Source: a virus
Reading direction: 5' to 3' (one strand)
Length of the DNA stretch: 42,942 nucleotides
Virus record (IMG/VR): IMGVR_UViG_3300021197_001293
Location: 1-42,942 of that record
The notes beneath the pieces are model-generated. The model saw only the letters and a program-made list of their open reading frames with translations. It was not told the DNA's origin and searched no databases. A program made the translations under genes and the position numbers. Positions 36,119 through 42,942 of the stretch are shown here, piece after piece (the stretch's first letter is position 1; each line of letters begins with the position of its first letter).

Positions 36119-36927
36119 TGGCATTTTTAAATATACATAACAATTCTTTGTCCGGTAATACGATGAGGTTATATTTGTCCGATTATGGAAAAGCAGTATT
36201 AACATCACAGGTTAGTTTACTAGATGCTATACAAAAATTTGGACTATCGGATTCAGATATTGATTATCGTAGATTTGTGGGTAATGGTAGTTGTGTTGAT
36301 AATATATCTGTAACTGGAGATTGTGGTATAACAGGAACTAGTGTTAGTGCATTAACAGGTTCTTGTTTTTATGATTTACCAGATTCTAGGGGTGGGGACC
36401 CTTTAGTATTATCTGGGGATTACGGAACCCTTTCCTCTGTAATGAAAGGACCTAAATTTGAAATAAAAAAAGGTAACATAAAATTTTTTAATAGTAGTAT
36501 AGGGAGTGACTATATACAATCTACATTATGGTCCACCTTCAAACCACCAACAAAACACCAAGAAGTTGAACTACCTTCTTCTGGGACAAAGAGTAGTTGT
36601 TGGTCTATGGGTATGAGTGTTACTAGTTATTTTCCATCTTACTGTACCATATGTGCAGATTTTAATCAAGATGGTTACGTAGATATAAATGACTTTAAAG
36701 CTTTTTTAAGTTTAATGGGTAATAAAAGTACAAATAATGAATTGGTTGGTGATTTTGATGGTGATGGTGTGGTAGGTACCTCAGACCTAAATAGTTTTTT
36801 AAAATGTTTAGGTAATAATGGAGAAAACGTGCTAGAGTATTGTAAAGATGAATTTGTTTTCTGTACATTATGTGAATACTTAGGTAAAGAATCACCATGT
36901 AATGGAGATTGTATAACATGTATTTAA
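36118..36927 (+). CDS. Short paralogue of the fibre family ending in a dockerin-like calcium-binding pair
   Basis: The 269 residues carry the family N-terminal domain (about 1-53: MRLYLSDYGKAVL, then FGLSDSDIDYRRF). They lack the C-terminal ITEIGL domain. Instead, residues 181-224 form two dockerin/EF-hand-like loops. D181-x-N183-x-D185-G-Y-V-x3-D192 is followed 31 residues later by D212-x-D214-x-D216-G-V-V-x3-D223. Each is followed by a helix (FKAFLSLMG and LNSFLKCLG). This matches type I dockerin duplication, which binds calcium and in host systems docks to cohesin. A short Cys-rich tail follows (CTLCEYLGKE, CNGDCITCI). ATG overlaps the previous stop. Calcium-dependent docking to another virion or host surface protein is inferred. 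Confidence 0.8.
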   Translation: MAFLNIHNNSLSGNTMRLYLSDYGKAVLTSQVSLLDAIQKFGLSDSDIDYRRFVGNGSCVDNISVTGDCGITGTSVSALTGSCFYDLPDSRGGDPLVLSGDYGTLSSVMKGPKFEIKKGNIKFFNSSIGSDYIQSTLWSTFKPPTKHQEVELPSSGTKSSCWSMGMSVTSYFPSYCTICADFNQDGYVDINDFKAFLSLMGNKSTNNELVGDFDGDGVVGTSDLNSFLKCLGNNGENVLEYCKDEFVFCTLCEYLGKESPCNGDCITCI

Positions 36928-36977
36928 ATTAAAAGAAATCGTTTAACGAGATAATTATATAATAAGAGAATAAAAAA

Positions 36978-38864
36978 ATGGCATATATAACAAGTGCAAC
37001 AACAACGACATTAGAGTTACAATTAACTGATGAGGGACGTAGACGTGTTTTAGAAAGTAAAAGTCTAACTTCATTATTTGAAAAGTTTGCTATTTCAGAT
37101 GCTGATATAGACTATAGAAATACTCAACAACACGCAGACACTAACGCTACCACTAACGATTCTGCACAACTAGGTTATATACCATATGTTACTGGTAATT
37201 TATTAAATTTTAGAAAACAAATTAATAATGGGTATAGACAAAAAAATATAATATGGGCTTCACCAGAAACTAATACTGTTAATGCTAGGGGGAACGAAAC
37301 AACATATGTAGCTGTCGGAGTAAAAACAACCAACGGAAGTGTTAAATATTATAGAGATAATGTAGAAATAGATGTTTATTTACATGATTATTTTGTACTT
37401 AATAAATTATTAGCATCAAAATATATAGCCGACCACAAAGACATACTATCTTCTAACCCTACAACAATTGAACAAAGTTTAAATAACTACTTCCAAGACA
37501 CATTAAATGTGATTACTAATTCTGATTACAATTCTTTTCTAAATGACCTATCAGAATTTGGTATAAGTCAATACCTAGATTTTTGGGATAATATTAGAGT
37601 ATATAATGGAGCTGATTTTAGTAGTGAAGATGTTAAACTAGTCCCTATGAAAGATTATAGTTATTTTAATGGGTTAGCTTTGGCAGGTGGAGCTTTTATG
37701 GGTAGAGGTGAAAATATGGGTATAAACTTTAGTGGGACCTACCTAAAAGGTTTAAATGTAGCTTCTCCATTTTCTCTTGTATTTTCACCATCACTAGATA
37801 ATGGAAGAACTAGGTATACTAAAGGTTCTGGTTCAGCGGGTATAGGATTTGAAGCTTTCAGCATGGGTTATTTAAATTGTGGAGGTATAAATAATTGGGA
37901 TGAAAGTAGTACAGCCCCATATCCTATGTTTGATATGTTAACAAAAGAAACTGGATGGTCTACAGATATGGTAGATATAACAAATACCTTTATAGGGTTT
38001 GTTTCTAGTGTAGACATGGAGACTAGTGTTGCTAATGAAAATTTAGCAAATCTAGGATACTCAAATATTACAGCAACCCTACCGACAGCAAGAATAGTAT
38101 TAGATATTAATAAAGGTAATGATGCGTCACCAACATATTACCCAATAAAAATGAAAAGATTAAGTCAGGAAGAAGGTAAGTATATTAATATAAACTCACA
38201 ACAAGCTAAAGGTATTAACATAACTAAAACAACTCACCCATCGGATACTTTTGGTTTATTAGTTGGTGGACTAGAGTACACCTCAAACTGGAACTCAAAT
38301 CAAAATGGACTCAGATTTTCTGCACCATATTTTAGAGTGGTACCATCTAAAGATAATGCGATGAGTATTGATTCAGGTAGAGTTGCGGCACAAACTGAAC
38401 CTTACTATACCCTAAGTACTCGTATGATGAAAATGGCTGACGAAATATTTGTTGGTGTAGCGTCACAAAGTAATAACTTTTGGAGGACTGATACATATAG
38501 TGGTGGGTTTAGAAGTGGATTAAGTGGTAGTAGTCTTAATCACTATAATATATCTATACCAGTAACATGGACAGTATACTCTCAAAACTCACCTAGTGCA
38601 GCACCTTGTAAAGTAACTGTCAGATTTAAATTTAATAAAGAAGCTGTTACTGACTCAGTATCATACAACACGGTTTCTTCACAGAATTATTATAGAATAT
38701 ATGATGATGCAGAATTTAAGTTTTATGGTGCTGCAGGAGAAACTAAGACATCATTTTCACCAGACCCAAGAGGATTTGGTTACGCTTCAGGTGCGTCTAC
38801 TACTTGGACAACAAGTGGTGGAGATGCATTATTTAGAAAAGTAATAACAGGACAAGAAATTTAA
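36978..38864 (+). CDS. Fibre-family protein with N-terminal attachment domain
   Basis: The 628 residues start with the shared family domain (about 1-46): LELQLTDEGRRRVLESKSL, then FAISDADIDYRNT. The rest is beta-rich. It has GMGINFSGTYL-like strands near the middle, a run of Asn/Ser-rich turns and a C-terminal portion without the ITEIGL domain. That domain appears two genes downstream (39305). Together the three genes here resemble a full-length fibre split into parts. It follows a 50-base gap with no TATTTATNA motif but with the CGTTTAACGAG 11-mer. Four bases separate its stop from the next start. No membrane segment is seen. It is probably a virion structural protein. Confidence 0.78.
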   Translation: MAYITSATTTTLELQLTDEGRRRVLESKSLTSLFEKFAISDADIDYRNTQQHADTNATTNDSAQLGYIPYVTGNLLNFRKQINNGYRQKNIIWASPETNTVNARGNETTYVAVGVKTTNGSVKYYRDNVEIDVYLHDYFVLNKLLASKYIADHKDILSSNPTTIEQSLNNYFQDTLNVITNSDYNSFLNDLSEFGISQYLDFWDNIRVYNGADFSSEDVKLVPMKDYSYFNGLALAGGAFMGRGENMGINFSGTYLKGLNVASPFSLVFSPSLDNGRTRYTKGSGSAGIGFEAFSMGYLNCGGINNWDESSTAPYPMFDMLTKETGWSTDMVDITNTFIGFVSSVDMETSVANENLANLGYSNITATLPTARIVLDINKGNDASPTYYPIKMKRLSQEEGKYININSQQAKGINITKTTHPSDTFGLLVGGLEYTSNWNSNQNGLRFSAPYFRVVPSKDNAMSIDSGRVAAQTEPYYTLSTRMMKMADEIFVGVASQSNNFWRTDTYSGGFRSGLSGSSLNHYNISIPVTWTVYSQNSPSAAPCKVTVRFKFNKEAVTDSVSYNTVSSQNYYRIYDDAEFKFYGAAGETKTSFSPDPRGFGYASGASTTWTTSGGDALFRKVITGQEI

Positions 38865-38868
38865 AATT

Positions 38869-39303
38869 ATGAACGTAAAAGCATTAGAGTGGTATAGAAA
38901 TAATAGTGACTACACAGAAAATAGTCGAAAGGTAAATAAATTACCAATAGCATATTTTGATAATCAAAATATAAAAGGTGGAAGAAATAGATATCAGGAT
39001 GTTGTATCTACAGGTGGTAACGGAATGGATTTTTATGGTACCCCTGGTGAGTATGGAGCTAGATTTAAAACGTCCAAATATTTATCGGTGATAAGTTCGT
39101 TAGATAAAGGTAAAATAATGTTTGTTGATTATCCAAGTAACGGTAAACTAACAAAAAGAACAGTTTTCCCTGGTATACAAAGTAATGGGAATAATATGAG
39201 TGAGGCTAGTCCTTTTCATATGATAAAACTTTACTTTCCTGGTAGAGCGTCCTTAGCTTTAGACACAAACACTAATTCAGCTAATTATAAAAATTGGAAT
39301 TAA
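38869..39303 (+). CDS. Small structural-type protein within the fibre gene cluster
   Basis: The 144-residue protein begins MNVKALEWYRNNSDYTENSR and contains LPIAYFDNQNIKGGRNRYQD (about 25-44). Later come a Gly-rich DFYGTPGEYGARF segment and a hydrophobic patch (FHMIKLYFPGRASLAL) near the C terminus. I do not recognise a family. It lies between a fibre-family N-terminal gene and a C-terminal gene, 4 and 1 bases away, in a different reading frame from both. It could be the middle piece of a split fibre or a separate small tail protein. It is too short to carry its own attachment and tip domains. Confidence 0.7.
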   Translation: MNVKALEWYRNNSDYTENSRKVNKLPIAYFDNQNIKGGRNRYQDVVSTGGNGMDFYGTPGEYGARFKTSKYLSVISSLDKGKIMFVDYPSNGKLTKRTVFPGIQSNGNNMSEASPFHMIKLYFPGRASLALDTNTNSANYKNWN

Positions 39304-39304
39304 A

Positions 39305-40510
39305 ATGGGAAAACTTAAAAAAATATCAGCAAACGAAAAATTTGTAGAAACTACATTAGTTCCTTGGTCGGGGAACGGTTGGACTACCACAACAGGTACT
39401 TCACTAACATTTACAGCGGTACAAAGAGACCCATCTAATGGGAGACCATTCTCAAACCTATTTTCATCGTTTAACTTACCTACAACTTCAGCACAATGTG
39501 AAACATTTGAATCTTCTTGGGCTAGAAGTGGGTTTAGTGGGTTAAGTCAAGAAAATGTTGTTGTTGTTGATATAGGTGTTAACACATATGGTGAACTTAT
39601 AGATGGAAGAACACTTAAACTAACACTACCTATGGGTGGAACATACCGTGGAGGTGAGGTTGGTAATACCCTAGATTTTTACAGTTCATATTATGAACCG
39701 GAACCATTTTCATCAGACAATTCGATAAACGGAGAGTATTTCGGAGGACCATCGATAAGAAACGAAAATGTAAAAGGTAACCCTAGTCTACACTCAACCA
39801 ATATAGCCTTTTTATTTACAGATGAAATTTTAGGGCCTGAGATGTCTGCCACATCAACAACAATATCTAGTTGGTCTAGTGGTTGGCAACAAGACGTAAT
39901 ACCTAATGGGTATACTGATGGTGGTGTGGATAATTTTAGATTTACCGATACAGTTTCTTCATCAAACACACCTAAAGCATATGCACAATCACAAGATATC
40001 CCAGTAGGAATTTGTTATTTAGATAAAGGATTTATAGTCTTAACAGACCCAACAATAGTACAAAATTTCCTATACTCTGGTTCAGCTTCTGGTACAAGTG
40101 CAACCACAATTGACTATGGTTATACTGGTGTAGAATCAGGATTTACCCAAGTGTTTTTTACGGCAGACACTTCTGGTTCGTGTACTTATTATTCTTTTGA
40201 AAGAGAGATATTGTTAACTATTAATGTCGTCGCCAATTCAGGAGAATTTTTTATAACAGAAAATCAAACGGCTTCTAGTGCAGATGCACCTTATTATGGT
40301 GCGGGAGGTAGTGATACCGGTATACAGTTTATGACACCATTTGGTGAAGTAAACCAAGTATGGGATTTGTCCAGTGTTAGTTCGACCTATATAACAGAAA
40401 TAGGTTTATATGATGCACAAAACAGACTATTAGCTATAGCAAAACCAGATAGACCAATTAAAAAACCTAAAAACACACCAGTAACCTTGACTTTGAAGTT
40501 AAAATTCTAA
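39305..40510 (+). CDS. Fibre-family protein with C-terminal tip domain
   Basis: The 401 residues lack the family N-terminal domain. They end in the shared C-terminal domain (about 355-401: YITEIGLYDAQNRLLAIAKP, then TPVTLTLKLKF), close in pattern to the end of the 807-residue protein. The preceding segment with PVGICYLDKGFIVLTDP (about 236-252) resembles KMVVIDDEE in that protein, so the second half may be collinear with it. The rest is Ser/Thr/Gly-rich beta structure. It starts one base after the previous gene. If the neighbours form one assembly, this would be its distal half. Its receptor is unknown. Confidence 0.78.
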   Translation: MGKLKKISANEKFVETTLVPWSGNGWTTTTGTSLTFTAVQRDPSNGRPFSNLFSSFNLPTTSAQCETFESSWARSGFSGLSQENVVVVDIGVNTYGELIDGRTLKLTLPMGGTYRGGEVGNTLDFYSSYYEPEPFSSDNSINGEYFGGPSIRNENVKGNPSLHSTNIAFLFTDEILGPEMSATSTTISSWSSGWQQDVIPNGYTDGGVDNFRFTDTVSSSNTPKAYAQSQDIPVGICYLDKGFIVLTDPTIVQNFLYSGSASGTSATTIDYGYTGVESGFTQVFFTADTSGSCTYYSFEREILLTINVVANSGEFFITENQTASSADAPYYGAGGSDTGIQFMTPFGEVNQVWDLSSVSSTYITEIGLYDAQNRLLAIAKPDRPIKKPKNTPVTLTLKLKF

Positions 40511-40520
40511 TATTTTAATT

Positions 40521-41117
40521 ATGAAAAATATTGGAAATCGACCTAAAATTTTAGGTTTAGACATATCTACAAAAACTATAGGGTGGGCTTTATTTGACTT
40601 ACAAGATGGGCAACTTTTAGAATTAACCCATTTCTCACCAAAAATCAAACCACCAAAGGAGTGTAAAATAGAAGAAATGTTGGAAAAAACCACTCATTTT
40701 AAAGATAAACTAGCCGACTATACTAAGGTGGGGATTACTCAGGTGGTAATAGAAGAACCACTAATTAATTCAAACAATATTAGAACCGTAGCTACCCTAA
40801 TGAGGTATAATTCATTTATAACAAGAGTAATATATGATGTTTTAGGTATTGTACCAGAATTCATATCTACATACAACTCTAGAAAATTTGCTTTCCCAAC
40901 ACTATTTACTGAAAATAAAAAAGGAAGAAATGTTTTATTTGGTAACTATGAAGTTGGATGTGATAAAAAACAAATAATTTGGCAACATGTTTCTGATAGA
41001 GAACCCCATTTAACATGGGCTTATACCCGTAATAATACACTTAAAAAAGAAAATTACGATATGGCGGATGCTTATACCTGTGTTTTAGGTTCTATGAAAC
41101 AAAAAGGTATTTGGTAA
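40521..41117 (+). CDS. RuvC-like Holliday junction resolvase (RNase H fold)
   Basis: It cuts branched DNA such as Holliday junctions formed in phage recombination and resolves concatemers before packaging, as T4 gp49 does by another fold. The 198 residues show the four acidic positions of the RuvC family. D14 is in ILGLDISTKTIGW, E78 or E79 in VVIEEPL, and D180 and D183 in NYDMADAYTCVLG. The middle is basic and aromatic. The length is close to RuvC (about 170-190). It starts 10 bases after the last fibre gene and begins the right-hand DNA-metabolism group. A general RNase H-like nuclease is the alternative. Confidence 0.85.
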   Translation: MKNIGNRPKILGLDISTKTIGWALFDLQDGQLLELTHFSPKIKPPKECKIEEMLEKTTHFKDKLADYTKVGITQVVIEEPLINSNNIRTVATLMRYNSFITRVIYDVLGIVPEFISTYNSRKFAFPTLFTENKKGRNVLFGNYEVGCDKKQIIWQHVSDREPHLTWAYTRNNTLKKENYDMADAYTCVLGSMKQKGIW

Positions 41118-41152
41118 TTGATTAACCAGTAAAAATTCCATACATTTATCAC

Positions 41153-42067
41153 ATGGAAGACAACCCACTACTATTAGAACTACTACAAGATGTTTTAGGT
41201 GATATAAATTCACATTACCCAAATAAAGGACAAATCTCATTTGATTGTCCAGTTTGTTCCTATGATATTAAAGGGTTAGATAAAGGAGACGGTAAAGGTA
41301 ATTTCGAAGTAAACTACCAACAAGGAGTTTATAAATGTTGGGCATGTTCAGAAACCTATAACACACATGGTTCTTTAAACAAATTATTTTTAAAGTGGGG
41401 TAATAAAAGAAATAAGTCTACTTGGAAATTAATAGGGGGTGATTTTATTAAAACACAAAAACGAACCTACGAAGACGTAACACTACCAAACGAATATATA
41501 TCTTTTACTAAAGGAAATAAATTAACCATACCCTATAGGGAAGCTTATAATTATTTAAGAAAAAGAAATATAAGTGATGAACTTATAACAAAATATTCTT
41601 TAGGTTATACCACAGAAGGTAAATATAGGGGTCGAATTATAGTCCCTTCTTTTGACGAAAATGGTGACATCAACTATTTTGTTTCTCGTTCTTATGTTGG
41701 CCATAAGAATAAATATAAAAATCCTGAAGCAGAAAAAGATAAAATTATATTTAATGAACACCAAATAAACTGGGAAGAAAAAGTTTATCTAGTGGAGGGT
41801 GTTTTTGATATGTTTTTTGTTAATAATTCGATACCGGTATTAGGTAAAAATGTTAGTGATAAACTTTGGGGTAAATTATATGATAATTGTAAAGATAATA
41901 TTGTGATATGTTTAGATGGAGATGCCTGGAAAGACGCGGAAAAATTATATCGCAAACTAGATGGTGGAAAATTAACCGGTAGAATCAGACTAATAAAGTT
42001 ACCTAAAGATAAAGATGTTGGTGAATTAGGTGGCCTAAAAGGACTAAAAGAAATAAAACTATTATAA
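41153..42067 (+). CDS. DNA primase, zinc-finger plus Toprim (gp61/DnaG-like)
   Basis: It synthesises RNA primers at the replication fork and likely works with the helicase encoded at 797-2176. The 304 residues have an N-terminal zinc-binding domain, C32-PV-C35 and C62-WA-C65, and a middle linker. The Toprim fold follows, with E215 in YLVEGVFDMFF and the D255-G-D257 pair in VICLDGDAWKDAEKL. The C-terminal part is short and basic, with no helicase domain, as in separate-subunit phage systems. Length is close to T4 gp61 (about 340). The PD-(D/E)XK nuclease begins directly after the stop. The gap before it (41118-41152) holds no clear motif. Confidence 0.88.
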   Translation: MEDNPLLLELLQDVLGDINSHYPNKGQISFDCPVCSYDIKGLDKGDGKGNFEVNYQQGVYKCWACSETYNTHGSLNKLFLKWGNKRNKSTWKLIGGDFIKTQKRTYEDVTLPNEYISFTKGNKLTIPYREAYNYLRKRNISDELITKYSLGYTTEGKYRGRIIVPSFDENGDINYFVSRSYVGHKNKYKNPEAEKDKIIFNEHQINWEEKVYLVEGVFDMFFVNNSIPVLGKNVSDKLWGKLYDNCKDNIVICLDGDAWKDAEKLYRKLDGGKLTGRIRLIKLPKDKDVGELGGLKGLKEIKLL

Positions 42068-42841
42068 ATGAAAATAATTAAAGAATTAGCAAAGTTTAAC
42101 AATATAAAGTTTCACGATAAAGAACATATCTATTACCTAGATGGGGTTAAAACAAAATCAGTAACATCGGTAATATCAAACTATAAACACCCTTTTGATA
42201 AAGATTACTGGTCACAAAAAAAAGCAGATGAAAGAGGAATCACAAAAGAAGAAATACTAAAAGAATGGAAATATAAGGCAGATTTTTCTTGTGAAAAAGG
42301 TTCTGCTTTTCACGAGTACGCTGAAAATTTCTTAACAAATAAATTATTTCCATTTCCAGAATATAAAATTACCGAAGCTTTAGGTAGTGTGGAAAATATG
42401 TTAGAATGTAAACAAGCTGTTAATAAATTGACAAAAATGTTTACTGAGTTTTACGAAACATCTTTTGGTAAACTAATACCTGTTAGGGCGGAGATTGTTG
42501 TTGGTGATAAAGATTGGGGTGTGACAGGAATGATTGACCAGTTATTTTATAATGAAAAATCTAAAAAATTAGAAATATGGGATTGGAAAACAAATAAAGC
42601 TATAAATAAAAAAAATAAATGGCAACAATTTAAGGAACCATTATCTCACCTAGACGTTTGTGAATTAAATACGTATTCTTTACAGTTATCTTTTTATAAA
42701 TTAATAGTGGAAAGAAATACTGAGTTAGAACTTGGGGACTGTTATATAGTATGGTTTAATGAAAATAACGAGACATACAAAATTATGAAATGTTATGATT
42801 TTAGAGAAGAAATTTTAAAAATAATGAATAAAGATGGGTAA
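42068..42841 (+). CDS. PD-(D/E)XK nuclease (RecB/Cas4-like)
   Basis: The 257 residues show the core of this metal-dependent DNase superfamily. GSAFHEYAE has H82. GMIDQLF has D157. LEIWDWKTNK has D172 and K174. LNTYSLQLSFYKLIVE has Q206 and Y210. This order (H, D, DxK, QxxxY) is the RecB/Cas4-type arrangement. Enzymes of this kind degrade or process DNA ends in recombination. No iron-sulfur cysteine set of the Cas4 type is evident. The ATG directly follows the primase stop, so the two are likely co-translated. A role in recombination beside the resolvase and primase is plausible; the exact substrate is not shown. Confidence 0.87.
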   Translation: MKIIKELAKFNNIKFHDKEHIYYLDGVKTKSVTSVISNYKHPFDKDYWSQKKADERGITKEEILKEWKYKADFSCEKGSAFHEYAENFLTNKLFPFPEYKITEALGSVENMLECKQAVNKLTKMFTEFYETSFGKLIPVRAEIVVGDKDWGVTGMIDQLFYNEKSKKLEIWDWKTNKAINKKNKWQQFKEPLSHLDVCELNTYSLQLSFYKLIVERNTELELGDCYIVWFNENNETYKIMKCYDFREEILKIMNKDG

Positions 42842-42942
42842 AGAAAAAATAAAAGTAAAAATAAAAGATATTCATTGTGATATTAATCCATCATCAATCT
42901 TTTATAGTTGGAGGAGACTAAGAAAAAGCATAAACACCAACG
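42834..42942 (+). CDS. N-terminal fragment of an unknown protein (runs off the window)
   Basis: ATG at 42834 opens a frame that stays open to the last base (36 codons), overlapping the nuclease stop by 8 bases. The residues begin MGKEKIKVKIKDIHCDINPS and continue with a basic Trp/Arg-rich stretch (YSWRRLRKSI). No family can be named from this length. The overlap and the strand agree with the tightly packed operon, which supports a real gene. Confidence 0.6.
   Translation, partial: MGKEKIKVKIKDIHCDINPSSIFYSWRRLRKSINTN

Noticed and set aside
1-42942. Stop-codon reassignment, as found in some large phages
   Set aside because: TAA, TAG (for example 4271-4273, 12176-12178 and 13026-13028) and TGA (4512-4514) all end credible genes with close downstream starts.
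1-42942. tRNA genes, CRISPR arrays, insertion sequences
   Set aside because: Genes fill almost the whole window; the gaps are at most 102 bases and none shows a cloverleaf, spaced direct repeats or transposase.

Overview
The window looks like part of a large lytic tailed phage with a contractile tail (myovirus-like, Caudoviricetes). It is AT-rich and almost gapless. All 26 genes I support lie on the + strand, many abutting or overlapping by a few bases (TAATG junctions at 10359-10363 and 36116-36120). The host is probably a member of the Bacteroidota. Three things suggest this: gene starts have A-rich leaders with almost no Shine-Dalgarno sequence, there is a DUF5522-type gene at 4266-4514, and a tail protein carries a SprB-like module. 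This is inference; no host sequence is present. Standard stops TAA, TAG and TGA are all used as real gene ends, so no stop recoding is seen.

Layout. (1) 1-4514: a gene fragment, a small unknown gene, a DnaB/gp41-type replicative helicase, a compact class II (B12-dependent) ribonucleotide reductase, a zinc-ribbon protein and a DUF5522 protein. (2) 4535-13028: baseplate genes, namely a gp25-like wedge protein, a gp6/baseplate-J-like protein, a 1139-residue protein with a carboxypeptidase-regulatory-like fold and a long hydrophobic stretch, and two unknown probable tail proteins. (3) 13030-20970: one giant 2646-residue cysteine-rich protein with six carbohydrate-binding-like modules and about 17 copies of a small cysteine motif, probably an adhesin. 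(4) 20977-22721: a nucleotidyltransferase-fold protein, a 73-residue unknown and a 302-residue tail protein. (5) 22728-40510: a 1134-residue protein with a tail-protein-I/gp7-like core, a 1306-residue and a 1186-residue adhesin-like protein, then a family of related fibre-type proteins, one with a dockerin-like calcium-binding pair. (6) 40521-42942: recombination and replication genes, namely a RuvC-like resolvase, a zinc-finger/Toprim primase, a PD-(D/E)XK nuclease and the start of another gene.

How it fits together. The tail block is bracketed by DNA-metabolism genes: helicase and nucleotide reduction on the left, junction resolution, priming and a nuclease on the right. Most of the block encodes very large, modular, surface-type proteins, suggesting an elaborate host-attachment apparatus for a polysaccharide-coated or gliding host. 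A short motif, TATTTATNA, recurs in five of the few real intergenic gaps and may be a phage promoter element. The longest gap (6840-6941) holds nested inverted repeats.

Not seen: tRNA genes, CRISPR arrays, insertion sequences, integrase, terminase, capsid or lysis genes. No stretch over 300 bases lacks a gene.
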